From Roseomonas fluvialis (GTDB lineage Bacteria; Pseudomonadota; Alphaproteobacteria; Acetobacterales; Acetobacteraceae), in the NCBI RefSeq assembly GCF_022846615.1, contig NZ_AP025637.1, forward strand, positions 992,001 through 1,056,000: a DNA stretch of 64,000 bases. Direction: 5' to 3'. A model generated the notes under the pieces. That model saw only the letters and a list, made by a program, of their open reading frames with translations. It had not been told where the DNA came from and made no database searches. This document shows positions 42,316-52,689 of the stretch, piece by piece. A program made the position numbers and the translations under genes. Position 1 is the stretch's first letter, and every line of letters begins with the position of its first letter.

Positions 42316-42656
42316 TTGGACGCGCAGGACGGCGGGCTTATCCGCGGCAGGGCCGCCTTCGCCTGCGCAACGGGTGACGCGCGCACGCGCCTTGTCCCGG
42401 CCGGCGGCGGTGCAGCCGCCTGGGGCGCCACGATGTCGTGCCGCCGCTGCCCTGGCATGCATCCAGGGGTGCGTGCCCCACGGTGCTGCGAGGCCAGGCG
42501 CGCCGCCGCGCCTCGGCCGTCATGCCAGCGGCACTTGCGGCCAAGCGCGGGGCTGGGTGACCGCAGCGGCCGCCGCCCGCGAGCCCGCCCGGCCGTTCGG
42601 GCATCGGCCGAGGGGTGCCTCAGGCCGGACGCATGCGAGGGTCGGGACACGCCAAG
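42316..42656. other. Intergenic stretch between the convergent LCCL genes
   Basis: About 340 bases without a recognisable gene; open frames give Arg/Pro/Gly-rich noise on both strands. The perfect hairpin that ends the interval is listed separately. Nothing else is visible. Confidence 0.5.
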
Positions 42657-42685
42657 GCCGGCGGTCGATGGGATCGACCGCCGGC
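42657..42685. terminator. Perfect 13-pair hairpin between convergent LCCL genes
   Basis: GCCGGCGGTCGAT (42657-42669), a GGG loop, and ATCGACCGCCGGC (42673-42685) form a perfect stem. It sits 26 bases beyond the stop of the minus-strand LCCL gene and could end transcripts from both sides. There is no T-run. Confidence 0.6.
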
Positions 42686-42711
42686 ACCCGATGTTCAAGC
42701 GAAGCTTCCGA

Positions 42712-43644
42712 TCAGCGCCGGAAGGTGAAGGATGCGCCCCACGGCCCGTAGTTCGACGTGGTGATGCCGTTGGCGGCGCTGCCGGCATAGGCGTTCTGCC
42801 CCGGCGCCGGGACGATGTTCACGGCCCCGCCTGTCGCCGGGATGACCCCGGCATGGACCGCGGCGCGGCAGACGCGGCTGTCGGTGGTGTAGATGCCGGT
42901 GCCCCAGACCGACCCCGACATCGCCGCTTCCGGCGCGCAGGCGCAGCTGACGGGTGCGGTCCGCCCCTCGAAATTCGCCGGGCAGGCGTCGAGGTCCGCC
43001 GCCAGGGCGCCGGCGGCAGCCACGGTGAAGGAGGCGCTCCACGGCCCGTAGTTGGAGGTGGTGATGCCGTTCGCCGCACTGCCGGCATAGGCCTGCTGGC
43101 CGGGCGCCGGCGTTACCGCGACGACGCCGCCGGTGGCCGGGATGGCGCCCGCATGGATGGCGGCGCGGCAGACCCGGCTATCGGCGGTGTAGACGCCGGT
43201 CCCCCAGACCGTGCCGGACAGCGCGGCCTCGGTGGTGCAGGTGCAGGTCAGCGGTGCGGCCTGGTTCTGGAAGGTGGCGGGGCAGGCCGCGGCGGCGGCG
43301 GCCGGCGCGGCTACGGTGAAGGATGCGCTCCAAGGCCCGTAGTTGGAGGTGGTGATGCCGTTCGCCGCACTGCCGGCATAGGCGGGCAGGCCAGGCGCCG
43401 GGGTGACCACCACCACGCCGCCGGTGGCGGGAATGGCGCCGGAATGGACCGCGGCGCGGCAGATCCGGCTGTCGGTGGTGTAGGTCCCGGAGCCCCACAC
43501 GCTGCCCGAAAGCGCCGCCTCGGTCGCGCAGGAGCAGGTCACCGGCGCCGACTGTCCCTGGAAATTGGCTGGACAGGGGGCCTGGGCGGCAGCCGGGGCT
43601 GCCAGCAATAGAAGGGCGCCGACGATCTGGAATATGCGCAGCAT
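42712..43644 (-). CDS. Secreted protein with three LCCL domains
   Basis: The 310-residue product has a signal peptide (MLRIFQIVGALLLLAAPAAAQ) and three LCCL repeats of about 97 residues, joined by short Ala-rich linkers. Each has CPAxF, CxC, (S/T)G-VWG-G-YT-DSR(I/V)CRAA-H-GAIPATGG-V and PG-(x)-AYAGSAANGITTSNYGPW. The first two repeats are also nearly identical in DNA in places with a 291-base period (around 43051 and 43342), so the internal duplication is recent or kept alike by conversion. It is a paralog of the two-domain gene at 41680. Confidence 0.92.
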   Translation of the reverse strand: MLRIFQIVGALLLLAAPAAAQAPCPANFQGQSAPVTCSCATEAALSGSVWGSGTYTTDSRICRAAVHSGAIPATGGVVVVTPAPGLPAYAGSAANGITTSNYGPWSASFTVAAPAAAAAACPATFQNQAAPLTCTCTTEAALSGTVWGTGVYTADSRVCRAAIHAGAIPATGGVVAVTPAPGQQAYAGSAANGITTSNYGPWSASFTVAAAGALAADLDACPANFEGRTAPVSCACAPEAAMSGSVWGTGIYTTDSRVCRAAVHAGVIPATGGAVNIVPAPGQNAYAGSAANGITTSNYGPWGASFTFRR

Positions 43645-43872
43645 GTTCGTTCCCCCAGGGTTTTCCCCAGGGAAAGCGTAGGCATGGCGGGGCGGCGCCA
43701 ACAACGAAAATTGTAACGGCGCGGTGATCGCCGCGCCGCCACGGTGTCCGTGTCTGGTCGGGCATGTTCCGTCTCGCGCATGCGCGCCGCCCGGTACCGG
43801 CCCGCCCCCGGCCGGCGACCCATTCCAGGATGCGGATGTGGGACGCCGGTGGCGGAGGTGCCGAACAGACCC

Positions 43873-44232
43873 TCAGGCGGCGCGCTGCGGCGCCTGCGGG
43901 CTGTCATTCGCGGCGCGCGTCGCGAAGGACGGGTCGAAGACGCGCGGGATATCGAAGCGCGTCATGCCGATGTCGCGCAGCTCGCGGTCCGACAGCCTGC
44001 GCAGCGCGCGGTAGGTGTCGATGCGCGCGGGGAAGGTGACCAGCGCGCGGACCAGAGCCTCGGCAGCGTTCAGCATGGCCTGGCCGGCGCGGCGGACGCC
44101 GTCGGCGACAGCCTCGTCGCGCGCAGCGATGGCGGCGAGGCGGATGGCCTCGACCTCGGCCAGGCGGCGGGAGGGGATGGTTGTGGCGGGCAGCAGCAGG
44201 GCGGCCTCGGCCTTGGTGATACGGGCGTCCAT
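43873..44232 (-). CDS. DUF1127 protein with long N-terminal extension
   Basis: The 119-residue product ends with a DUF1127 (YjiS-like) segment, YRALRRLSDRELRDIGMTRFDIPRVF (about 77-102). Typical DUF1127 proteins are about 45-70 residues; here about 70 Ala-rich helical residues precede it. Small relatives in other alphaproteobacteria influence RNA turnover or phosphate and carbon metabolism; whether this long form does so is unknown. AAGGA lies upstream of the ATG. It is divergent from the aminopeptidase gene. Confidence 0.8.
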   Translation of the reverse strand: MDARITKAEAALLLPATTIPSRRLAEVEAIRLAAIAARDEAVADGVRRAGQAMLNAAEALVRALVTFPARIDTYRALRRLSDRELRDIGMTRFDIPRVFDPSFATRAANDSPQAPQRAA

Positions 44233-44366
44233 GGTAAGTGTCCTTGTCCCGGGTGGGCGGCCCGTGCGGGGCGGCCGACCCTTCGTGGACGCAATATAGG
44301 TGCAGCACGGCCACAGGTGATGCGCCAAGGACACGATCAAGTTATGTGATAAACGCATGGCTTCCT

Positions 44367-46172
44367 GTGGATGAATGCAACAATGCGGTAACGAGGATCA
44401 CGACCCTGTCACCCCAAGACCGCCTCGCCGCCCTCCGCGCCCGCCTGCATGACGCCGGCCTGCAGGGCTTCATCATCCCCCGATCCGACGAGCATATCGG
44501 CGAATACGTCCCGCCCTCGGGCGAACGCTTGGCCTGGCTGACCGGATTCACGGGCTCCGCCGGCATGGCGATCGTGCTGGCGGACCGCGCGGCGGTCTTC
44601 ACCGATGGCCGCTACACGCTGCAGGTGCGCACCCAGACCGACCCGGCGCTATGGGAATGCCGGCACCTGACCGAGGAACCCGCGACCGAGTGGCTGAAGG
44701 CGCATGCCCAGGGCCAGCGCATCGGCTACGACCCGTGGCTGCATGCGGCGCCCGCGATCGATCGCCTGGCTGTGCCCGGCGTCACGCTTGTGCCGGTCAC
44801 GGCGAACCCGGTCGATGCCGCCTGGGCGGATCGCCCGCCCGCACCGATGGCCGAGGCCCTGCCGCACCCCATCGCCTTCGCCGGCAAGCCGGCCGAGGAC
44901 AAGCGGGCCGAGGCCGCGGCCGAACTCCGCGCCGCGAAGGAAGCCGCGGTGGTGCTGGCCGACCCGCATTCGCTCGCCTGGCTCCTCAATATCCGCGGCG
45001 GGGATCTTGCGAATACGCCGCTCGCGCTGGGCTTCGCGCTGCTGCATGACGACGCGCGCGTCGATGTCTTCATGGACCCGCGCAAGGTGCCGCCGGCCAC
45101 GCGCTCGCACCTCGGCAACCAGGTGGTCGTGCGACCGCGCGAGGAATTGCCCGCCGCGCTCGATGCGCTGCGTGGCCGGCGCGTGCGCATCGATGCCGAG
45201 GCGACGCCCGCCTGGTTCGCCGAACGTCTGCGCGCCGCCGGTGCTGAGGTCAGCCCGGGCGAGGACCCCTGCCGGATGCCACGCGCCTGCAAGAACGCGG
45301 TGGAACGTGACGGCGCGCGTGCGGCGCATCGCCGCGACGCGGTGGCGATGGCGCGATTCCTCGCCTGGTTCGCGGCGCAGGCGCCTCAGGGTGGCCTCAG
45401 CGAGATCTCGGCGGCGAACCAACTGCTGTCATTCCGCCGCGAGGTGGACCGCTTCCGCGGCGAATCCTTCTCCGCCATCTCGGGCGCGGGCGAGCACGGT
45501 GCCATCGTCCACTATCGCGTCACCCCGGAAAGCAACCGCCGCATCGCGCCCGACGAGTGCTACCTGATCGATTCCGGTGGGCAGTACCTGGACGGCACGA
45601 CCGACATCACGCGTACGCTCTGGACCGGGCCGGGGCCCGCGCCGGCGGGGTTGCGCGACCGCGCGACGCGCGTGCTGAAGGGGCATATCGCGCTGGCGAC
45701 CGCACGCTTCCCCGCGGGGGTCGCGGGGCCGCACCTCGATGCGCTGGCGCGGCGGCCGCTGTGGGATGCCGGGCTCGACTACGACCACGGCACCGGGCAT
45801 GGCGTGGGGTCGTTCCTGTCGGTGCATGAAGGCCCGGCGGCCTTCTCGCGCGCCGCACGCGTGGTGCCGCTGCGCGAGGGCATGATCCTGTCCGACGAAC
45901 CCGGCTTCTACGCCACCGGCGAATACGGCATACGGCTGGAGAACCTGCTGCTGGTGGTGCCGTCCACCGTGCCGGGCGCGGCCAAGCCTTTCCTGGAATT
46001 CGAGACGCTGACGCTGGCGCCCTTCGACCGGGCGCTGGTCGATGTGGCGCTGCTGACGGTGGCGGAGCGGGATTGGCTGAACGCCTATCACGCCCGGGTG
46101 CTGACGGAGGTCGGCCCGGCGCTGGACGGCGCTACGGCGGCCTGGCTGGCGGCGGCCTGCGCCCCGCTCTAG
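44367..46172 (+). CDS. Xaa-Pro aminopeptidase (M24B, three-domain type)
   Basis: The enzyme of about 601 residues removes an N-terminal residue before proline. It is the long type with two creatinase-like N-terminal domains and a C-terminal pita-bread domain. Metal ligands are visible as the two Asp of LIDSGGQYLDGTTDITRTL, His in GTGHGVGSFLSVHEGP, Glu in DEPGFY and Glu in RLENLL. The start is not obvious: GTG 44367 is the last standard start before the conserved LSPQDRLAALRARL; a CTG at 44406 is possible. Confidence 0.92.
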   Translation: MDECNNAVTRITTLSPQDRLAALRARLHDAGLQGFIIPRSDEHIGEYVPPSGERLAWLTGFTGSAGMAIVLADRAAVFTDGRYTLQVRTQTDPALWECRHLTEEPATEWLKAHAQGQRIGYDPWLHAAPAIDRLAVPGVTLVPVTANPVDAAWADRPPAPMAEALPHPIAFAGKPAEDKRAEAAAELRAAKEAAVVLADPHSLAWLLNIRGGDLANTPLALGFALLHDDARVDVFMDPRKVPPATRSHLGNQVVVRPREELPAALDALRGRRVRIDAEATPAWFAERLRAAGAEVSPGEDPCRMPRACKNAVERDGARAAHRRDAVAMARFLAWFAAQAPQGGLSEISAANQLLSFRREVDRFRGESFSAISGAGEHGAIVHYRVTPESNRRIAPDECYLIDSGGQYLDGTTDITRTLWTGPGPAPAGLRDRATRVLKGHIALATARFPAGVAGPHLDALARRPLWDAGLDYDHGTGHGVGSFLSVHEGPAAFSRAARVVPLREGMILSDEPGFYATGEYGIRLENLLLVVPSTVPGAAKPFLEFETLTLAPFDRALVDVALLTVAERDWLNAYHARVLTEVGPALDGATAAWLAAACAPL

Positions 46173-46310
46173 GAACCCGCGGCCGACGTGCAGGCGGCGG
46201 TCACCGACCGGGGATTCCATGCTGTGAAATGCAGTCGTGACACGGTCTGCGCGGCATCTAGGCTGTGCCACCCGGCGGTGACCGGGACAGCAACGATGGA
46301 GACCGGGTGA

Positions 46311-46742
46311 ATGGTTCGATACATGGCGCTGGCGCTTGGCGTCGTCCTGGCGGCTGGCCCCGCCACTGCGCAGACCCCTGCCAGGGTGCTCAACCGGGCG
46401 GAGGTCCAGGTCATCGCGCAGACCGACACCGGGGGCGCCACGCCGCGCTGCGGCATGGTCTTCCGGATTCGGAACGTCGGCACGGTGCGCCTGAGCACCT
46501 TCATCGCCGAGATCGCCGCCACCGATATGCGCAACAGCGCGGCGCTGACGCTTCCGGTTTCCGTCGTGAATGTCAGCAACGTCGACGCGGGCGAATCCAG
46601 GGATTCGATCACGCCCACCCAGGCCGTTGGTGCGTCCTGTGACCAGGTGCGGGTGCGCGTGACCACCGTGACCTGCATACGCCAGTGCGAGTCGGTCGCC
46701 TGGACGCAGCAGGGCCTCGGCGCGCTGGAGGCGCCGCGATGA
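46311..46742 (+). CDS. Hypothetical secreted protein
   Basis: The 143-residue product has a signal peptide (MVRYMALALGVVLAAGPATAQ). The mature part is beta-rich (VQVIAQTDTGG, CGMVFRIRNVGTVRLSTFIAEIAATD) with four Cys (PRCGM, ASCDQ, VTCIRQCES). The layout suggests an immunoglobulin-like domain, but no family was recognised. Its stop overlaps the next ATG by four bases, making it the first gene of a three-gene unit. Confidence 0.65.
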   Translation: MVRYMALALGVVLAAGPATAQTPARVLNRAEVQVIAQTDTGGATPRCGMVFRIRNVGTVRLSTFIAEIAATDMRNSAALTLPVSVVNVSNVDAGESRDSITPTQAVGASCDQVRVRVTTVTCIRQCESVAWTQQGLGALEAPR

Positions 46743-47215
46743 GGCACGCCGCCCGGGCCGCCGCGTTGGCAGCGCTGCTGGCGGGGCCGGCGGCGGGGCA
46801 GTCCGCCGGTGCCCTGGCGGCGGCCGAGCGCGCGAGGGGCACTGCGGCCGGGCCGTGGAACGGCAATTGGTCGCTGCTGCGCGACGACCCGCGCATCCGC
46901 ACCCGCGCCGGCGCCGCCACGCTGCGGCTACATGTGATCCAGGACGCCGCCGGTCCGGTCGAACTGCAATGGACCGCCGATCGCGGCATCTGCGAGGACC
47001 CGAATGCCGCGCCCTGCGAATGGGTGTCGGCACGGGGACGCGGGCTGGCGGTGGCGGCGGGGCCGGGGGCGCTCGCGGTGCTTCTGCGGATCTCGGCCGA
47101 TCCCGACGACCCCTTCCTGCTTGTCCTGGAACGCAGCGCGGAGGGCCGCGCCACCGCGCGCCTGGTGTCGGAGAAGGGCGGCATCGCCTATCGCCTGGAT
47201 GCCGAGCGGGAGTGA
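46739..47215 (+). CDS. Hypothetical secreted protein
   Basis: The 158-residue product has a signal peptide (AARAAALAALLAGPAAGQ). The mature part starts with an Ala-rich helix and has WNGNWSLLRDDPRIRTRAG, then strands containing ADRGICEDPNAAPCEWVS with a probable disulfide. No family was recognised. The ATG overlaps the previous stop, and its own 3' end overlaps the hydrolase start by 17 bases. Confidence 0.65.
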   Translation: MRHAARAAALAALLAGPAAGQSAGALAAAERARGTAAGPWNGNWSLLRDDPRIRTRAGAATLRLHVIQDAAGPVELQWTADRGICEDPNAAPCEWVSARGRGLAVAAGPGALAVLLRISADPDDPFLLVLERSAEGRATARLVSEKGGIAYRLDAERE

Positions 47216-47999
47216 CACGCCGCGCCTGGGCGGGCAGCGCGTGCTGCTCGTCTATGGGCTGATGGGCGACCTGGCGGTCGCGCTGCAGCCGCTTGGCCTG
47301 GAATACATGCAGCCCTTGGCCGAATGGCTGCGCGCGCAGGGTGCGGATGCCTCGGTGGTGAAACTGCGCACCGCGGAATCCGTCGCGGCGAATGCCGCGC
47401 TGCTGCGCGCCGCCATCCTGTCCGACCCGCGCCCCGCGCTGGTCATCGCGCACAGCAAGGGCGGGCTGGAGGCGCTGGCGGCGTTGCTTGACCCCGCGGC
47501 ACAGGCGCGCTGCATGGGCTTCCTGGCGATGCAGTCGCCTTTCCACGGCAGCCCGGTGGCAGATGTGGTGGTTGGCGCCAAGCCGCTCGAGGCCGCGGCC
47601 GGCGGCTTCGCGCGCATGATGCGCATCGGCACCGAGCAGGGCGTGCGCGACCTGACGACCGGCGTACGGCGCAACTGGATGGCGGCCGCGCAGGGGCCGA
47701 TCGCGCGTCTGCTGGCGGCGCTGCCGGTGGCGTGCCTCGCGACCGCGCTCGCCCCCGGCACCGCGCGCGGGCGCGAGAGGCTGCACCTGGCCGCCGCGCA
47801 ATGGATGGAGAAGCGCGGCTACGGCCCGAATGACGGGCTGGTGCCGGTGGACAGCGCGCTGATCGCCGGCGCACGGCATGTGGTGCTGGCCGGCAGCCAC
47901 ATTGCGAGCGTCAGCCGCGGACCGGGGCGCGACCCCGTCGCGATGATGCGCGTCGGTCTCGATGCGCTGTTCAGCGCGGCGCCCCGAGCAGCATCCTGA
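47199..47999 (+). CDS. Alpha/beta hydrolase (lipase/esterase-like)
   Basis: The 266-residue product has VLLVYGLMGDLAV as the first strand and oxyanion turn, then VIAHSKGGLEALAAL with the nucleophile Ser in HSKGG. QSPFHGSPVADVV resembles lipases that act on long acyl chains. NDGLVPVDSALI supplies a likely acid, and GSHIASV the His. Substrate unknown. It starts inside the end of the preceding secreted-protein gene; no signal peptide is evident. Confidence 0.8.
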   Translation: MPSGSDTPRLGGQRVLLVYGLMGDLAVALQPLGLEYMQPLAEWLRAQGADASVVKLRTAESVAANAALLRAAILSDPRPALVIAHSKGGLEALAALLDPAAQARCMGFLAMQSPFHGSPVADVVVGAKPLEAAAGGFARMMRIGTEQGVRDLTTGVRRNWMAAAQGPIARLLAALPVACLATALAPGTARGRERLHLAAAQWMEKRGYGPNDGLVPVDSALIAGARHVVLAGSHIASVSRGPGRDPVAMMRVGLDALFSAAPRAAS

Positions 48000-48609
48000 C
48001 ACCGAGGCCAACGAACAGCGTGCCCGCCGCGCCATCCAGCCAGCGCCCGGCCGATGACGCGCGCAGCCGCCCGGCGATGCGCGCCGCGGCCGGGATCAGC
48101 AGCGCGTAGAAGGGCAGCGCGATGGCGGGCAGCAGTGGCCCGAGGATGAGCATCTGCACCCAGGCCGGGCTGCGGCCGGGATCGACGAACAACGGCACGA
48201 AGGCCAGGAAGAACAGCCCCACCTTCGGGTTCAGCAGGTTGGTCACGAAGCCCTGGCGGAAGGCAGCCGACAGGCTGATGGCGGCCGGTTCGGCGGCGCT
48301 GTCCGCGGCCGGGCCGCGCCATGCCGCACGGATCGCCTGCGCGCCGAGCCACAACAGGTAGAGCGCGCCGGCGATACGCAGCGCGGTGAACAGCGCCGGG
48401 TTCGCCGCGACAAGGGCGGCGACGCCAAGCGCGGCCAGCACGATGTGCACGCCGACGCCGGCATAAACGCCAGCGGTGGCAGCCCAGCCGCGCCGTGCCC
48501 CGCCCGAGAGCGTCTGGCCGAGCACGAAGGCCATGTCCGGGCCTGGCGTGACCACCAGCACCAGACAGGCGATGAGGAATCCGGCTAGCAGGGAAGGATC
48601 GACGGGCAT
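47971..48609 (-). CDS. LysE-family amino-acid exporter
   Basis: The 212-residue protein has six hydrophobic helices and the family opening LLAGFLIACLVLVVTPGPDMAFVLGQTLSGGARRGW. FRQGFVTNLLNPKVGLFFLAFVPLFV is the second conserved block. RhtB/LysE members export amino acids or homoserine lactones. The last 29 bases overlap the 3' end of the convergent hydrolase gene. Confidence 0.93.
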   Translation of the reverse strand: MPVDPSLLAGFLIACLVLVVTPGPDMAFVLGQTLSGGARRGWAATAGVYAGVGVHIVLAALGVAALVAANPALFTALRIAGALYLLWLGAQAIRAAWRGPAADSAAEPAAISLSAAFRQGFVTNLLNPKVGLFFLAFVPLFVDPGRSPAWVQMLILGPLLPAIALPFYALLIPAAARIAGRLRASSAGRWLDGAAGTLFVGLGVRMLLGAPR

Positions 48610-48767
48610 GGGCAGCGTGATGCGCCCACCGCTCACCATTCGTCCAACGCATTGCCTTGATGGAATGCATCAGGTGCGTTGATGCTGCATCCGGCCGTGT
48701 GTGCCGGGCGCCGGCATGGCGCGGGGCCATGCCGTCCGTCCGGCGCTGCTGGCCCTCGCGGGCCGGT

Positions 48768-49208
48768 TCAGCCGCCCTTGATGGTGAGCGTCACGTCCAC
48801 GTTGCCGCGCGTGGCGTGGGAATAGGGGCAGATCTTCTCGTGCGCTTCCTGGGCGAGGGTTTCCAGCGTCGCCTGGGGAATGGTCGGGTCCTCGACCGTC
48901 AGCACGACGGACAGGCCAAAGCCGCCGCCCTCGCGCGGGCCGATCGAGACCGCCGCGCTGACCTTGGCGCCTGCCGCGTTCACCTTGTGCTGACGACCGA
49001 CGAAGTCCACCGCGCCGCCGAAGCAGGCGGCGTAGCCGGCGGCGAAGAGGTGCTCGGGCGTCGAGGTATTGGGCTTGCCGGGGCCGCCCATCGCCTTGGG
49101 CACGGACAGGTCCACGGAGACCAGGCCGTCATCGGCCGCGGTGTGGCCGTTGCGCCCGCCAGTGGCGCTGGCATGGGCGGTGAATTTCGCGTCGATCTTG
49201 TCGGCCAT
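48768..49208 (-). CDS. ohr: Organic hydroperoxide resistance protein
   Basis: The 146-residue OsmC/Ohr thiol peroxidase reduces organic hydroperoxides using lipoyl-protein electrons. The reactive Cys62 lies in AACFGGAV and the resolving Cys127 in KICPYSHATRGN. Arg19 (TGGRNG) and Glu52 (TPEHLFAAGYA) complete the active site. AGGAGA precedes the ATG. An adjacent OhrR repressor gene, common elsewhere, is absent. Confidence 0.95.
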   Translation of the reverse strand: MADKIDAKFTAHASATGGRNGHTAADDGLVSVDLSVPKAMGGPGKPNTSTPEHLFAAGYAACFGGAVDFVGRQHKVNAAGAKVSAAVSIGPREGGGFGLSVVLTVEDPTIPQATLETLAQEAHEKICPYSHATRGNVDVTLTIKGG

Positions 49209-49511
49209 GTCGGTCTCCTGTCGCTGTATCTCACCCAGTCAGGTTGGGCGTTGAGACCGCCGGTGCAAGCGACGCGAGACGCGGGAGCCGCCTCCGCTCG
49301 CCCGGGTGCGCGGCATTTGTCCTTGCGAGCACTGTCACCCGATCAAATGTCCCATGCCGACCGGGATCTGCTCCTGCCAGCGATCCGCGACGCGTGCTCG
49401 GCGGCACTGATCCGCATGCAAGGTGCCGCAGGCCCGCGCGGAGCCAGCGTCCGCAGCGGCATCCCGTCCTGGCCGCGGCCTTGCGATCCGCGCCCGCGAT
49501 CGGCCGGGCCG
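49209..49511. other. Intergenic stretch between ohr and ligA, no gene called
   Basis: About 300 bases. One plus-strand frame from ATG 49349 reads MSHADRDLLLPAIRDACSAA and looks mildly protein-like but soon degenerates into a Pro/Arg translation and runs into antisense ligA. The first part must hold the ohr promoter; I could not define it. Confidence 0.4.
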
Positions 49512-52131
<2,620 letters not shown>

Positions 52132-52135
<4 letters not shown>

Positions 52136-52689
52136 GGCGGGGGTTCGGCGGCGAGGTTCAGGAAATCCTGCTGTACCACCGCGAAGGCCATGACGGCTTC
52201 GCCGCGGCTGCCGAGGCGCCGGTAGAAGGCGTGGGCGGCGGTGTTCTGCGCCTTCGCGGTCAGCCAGAGGTGGCGTGCGCCCTGCGCGTGTCCGGCGCGC
52301 GCGATGCCGGCGAGCAGCGCGCGGGCGATGCCTCTGCGGCGATGCGTGGGCGACGTGTACAGGTCGGCGACATACAGGCCGTGTTCGGCATGCCCGGTCT
52401 CGTAGGTGGCGTGCGCGGTGGCGTAGCCGATGAGTGCGCCGTCGGTGCCTTGGGCGACCATGGCGATCGTGCTTGGGTTGCCGATGATGTCGCGTTCGAC
52501 ATGCGCGTCGGTGAGCAGGTCGTCCGGGTCGCCCTGGTCGCGGTTGAGTTGCGCGATCAGGTGTTTAAGTGCCCGTGCATCGTCTGGCGTGGCGCGCCTG
52601 ATGGCGCTGCCCGTCTGCGCGGGCGGAGTTCCAGAAAAAGGAGGGGGTTCGGGGGAGTTCCCTCCCCCGACCTTGCTGTCACCGCGCAT
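52132..52689 (-). CDS. GNAT-family N-acetyltransferase with repeat-encoded N-terminus
   Basis: The GNAT domain runs from IRRATPDDARALKHLIAQL (about residue 30) to the end, with motif A PTHRRRGIARALLAGI and HAFYRRLGSRGEAVMAF. The acceptor is unknown. The only standard start in frame upstream of the domain is ATG 52689, which gives 185 residues and overlaps the recN end by 11 bases. The first ~28 residues (SKVGGGNSPEPPPFSG) are encoded by a GC hairpin repeat (52649-52670), so that stretch is probably not part of the folded domain, and the true start may be unconventional. Confidence 0.8.
52649..52670 (-). repeat. GC hairpin (GGAA loop) downstream of recN
   Basis: On the minus strand TCGGGGGAG-GGAA-CTCCCCCGA forms a perfect nine-pair stem. 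It shares the core GGGGAG-GGAA-CTCCCC with the hairpin after yidC (26056-26071). In both places it lies directly after a housekeeping gene and in its direction of transcription, as expected for a terminator or a dispersed repeat. Confidence 0.55.

Noticed and set aside
42316..43611. Plus-strand frame crossing the LCCL intergenic region
   Set aside because: Most of it is antisense to the three-domain LCCL gene and gives Gly/Arg-rich noise.
45429..48035. Open frame of 868 codons antisense to the aminopeptidase and its neighbours
   Set aside because: It overlaps four plausible genes and shows no protein-like motifs.
49349..49510. Small protein starting MSHADRDLLLPAIRDACSAA between ohr and ligA
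   Set aside because: Only the first ~25 residues look like protein, there is no ribosome site and the frame continues antisense into ligA.
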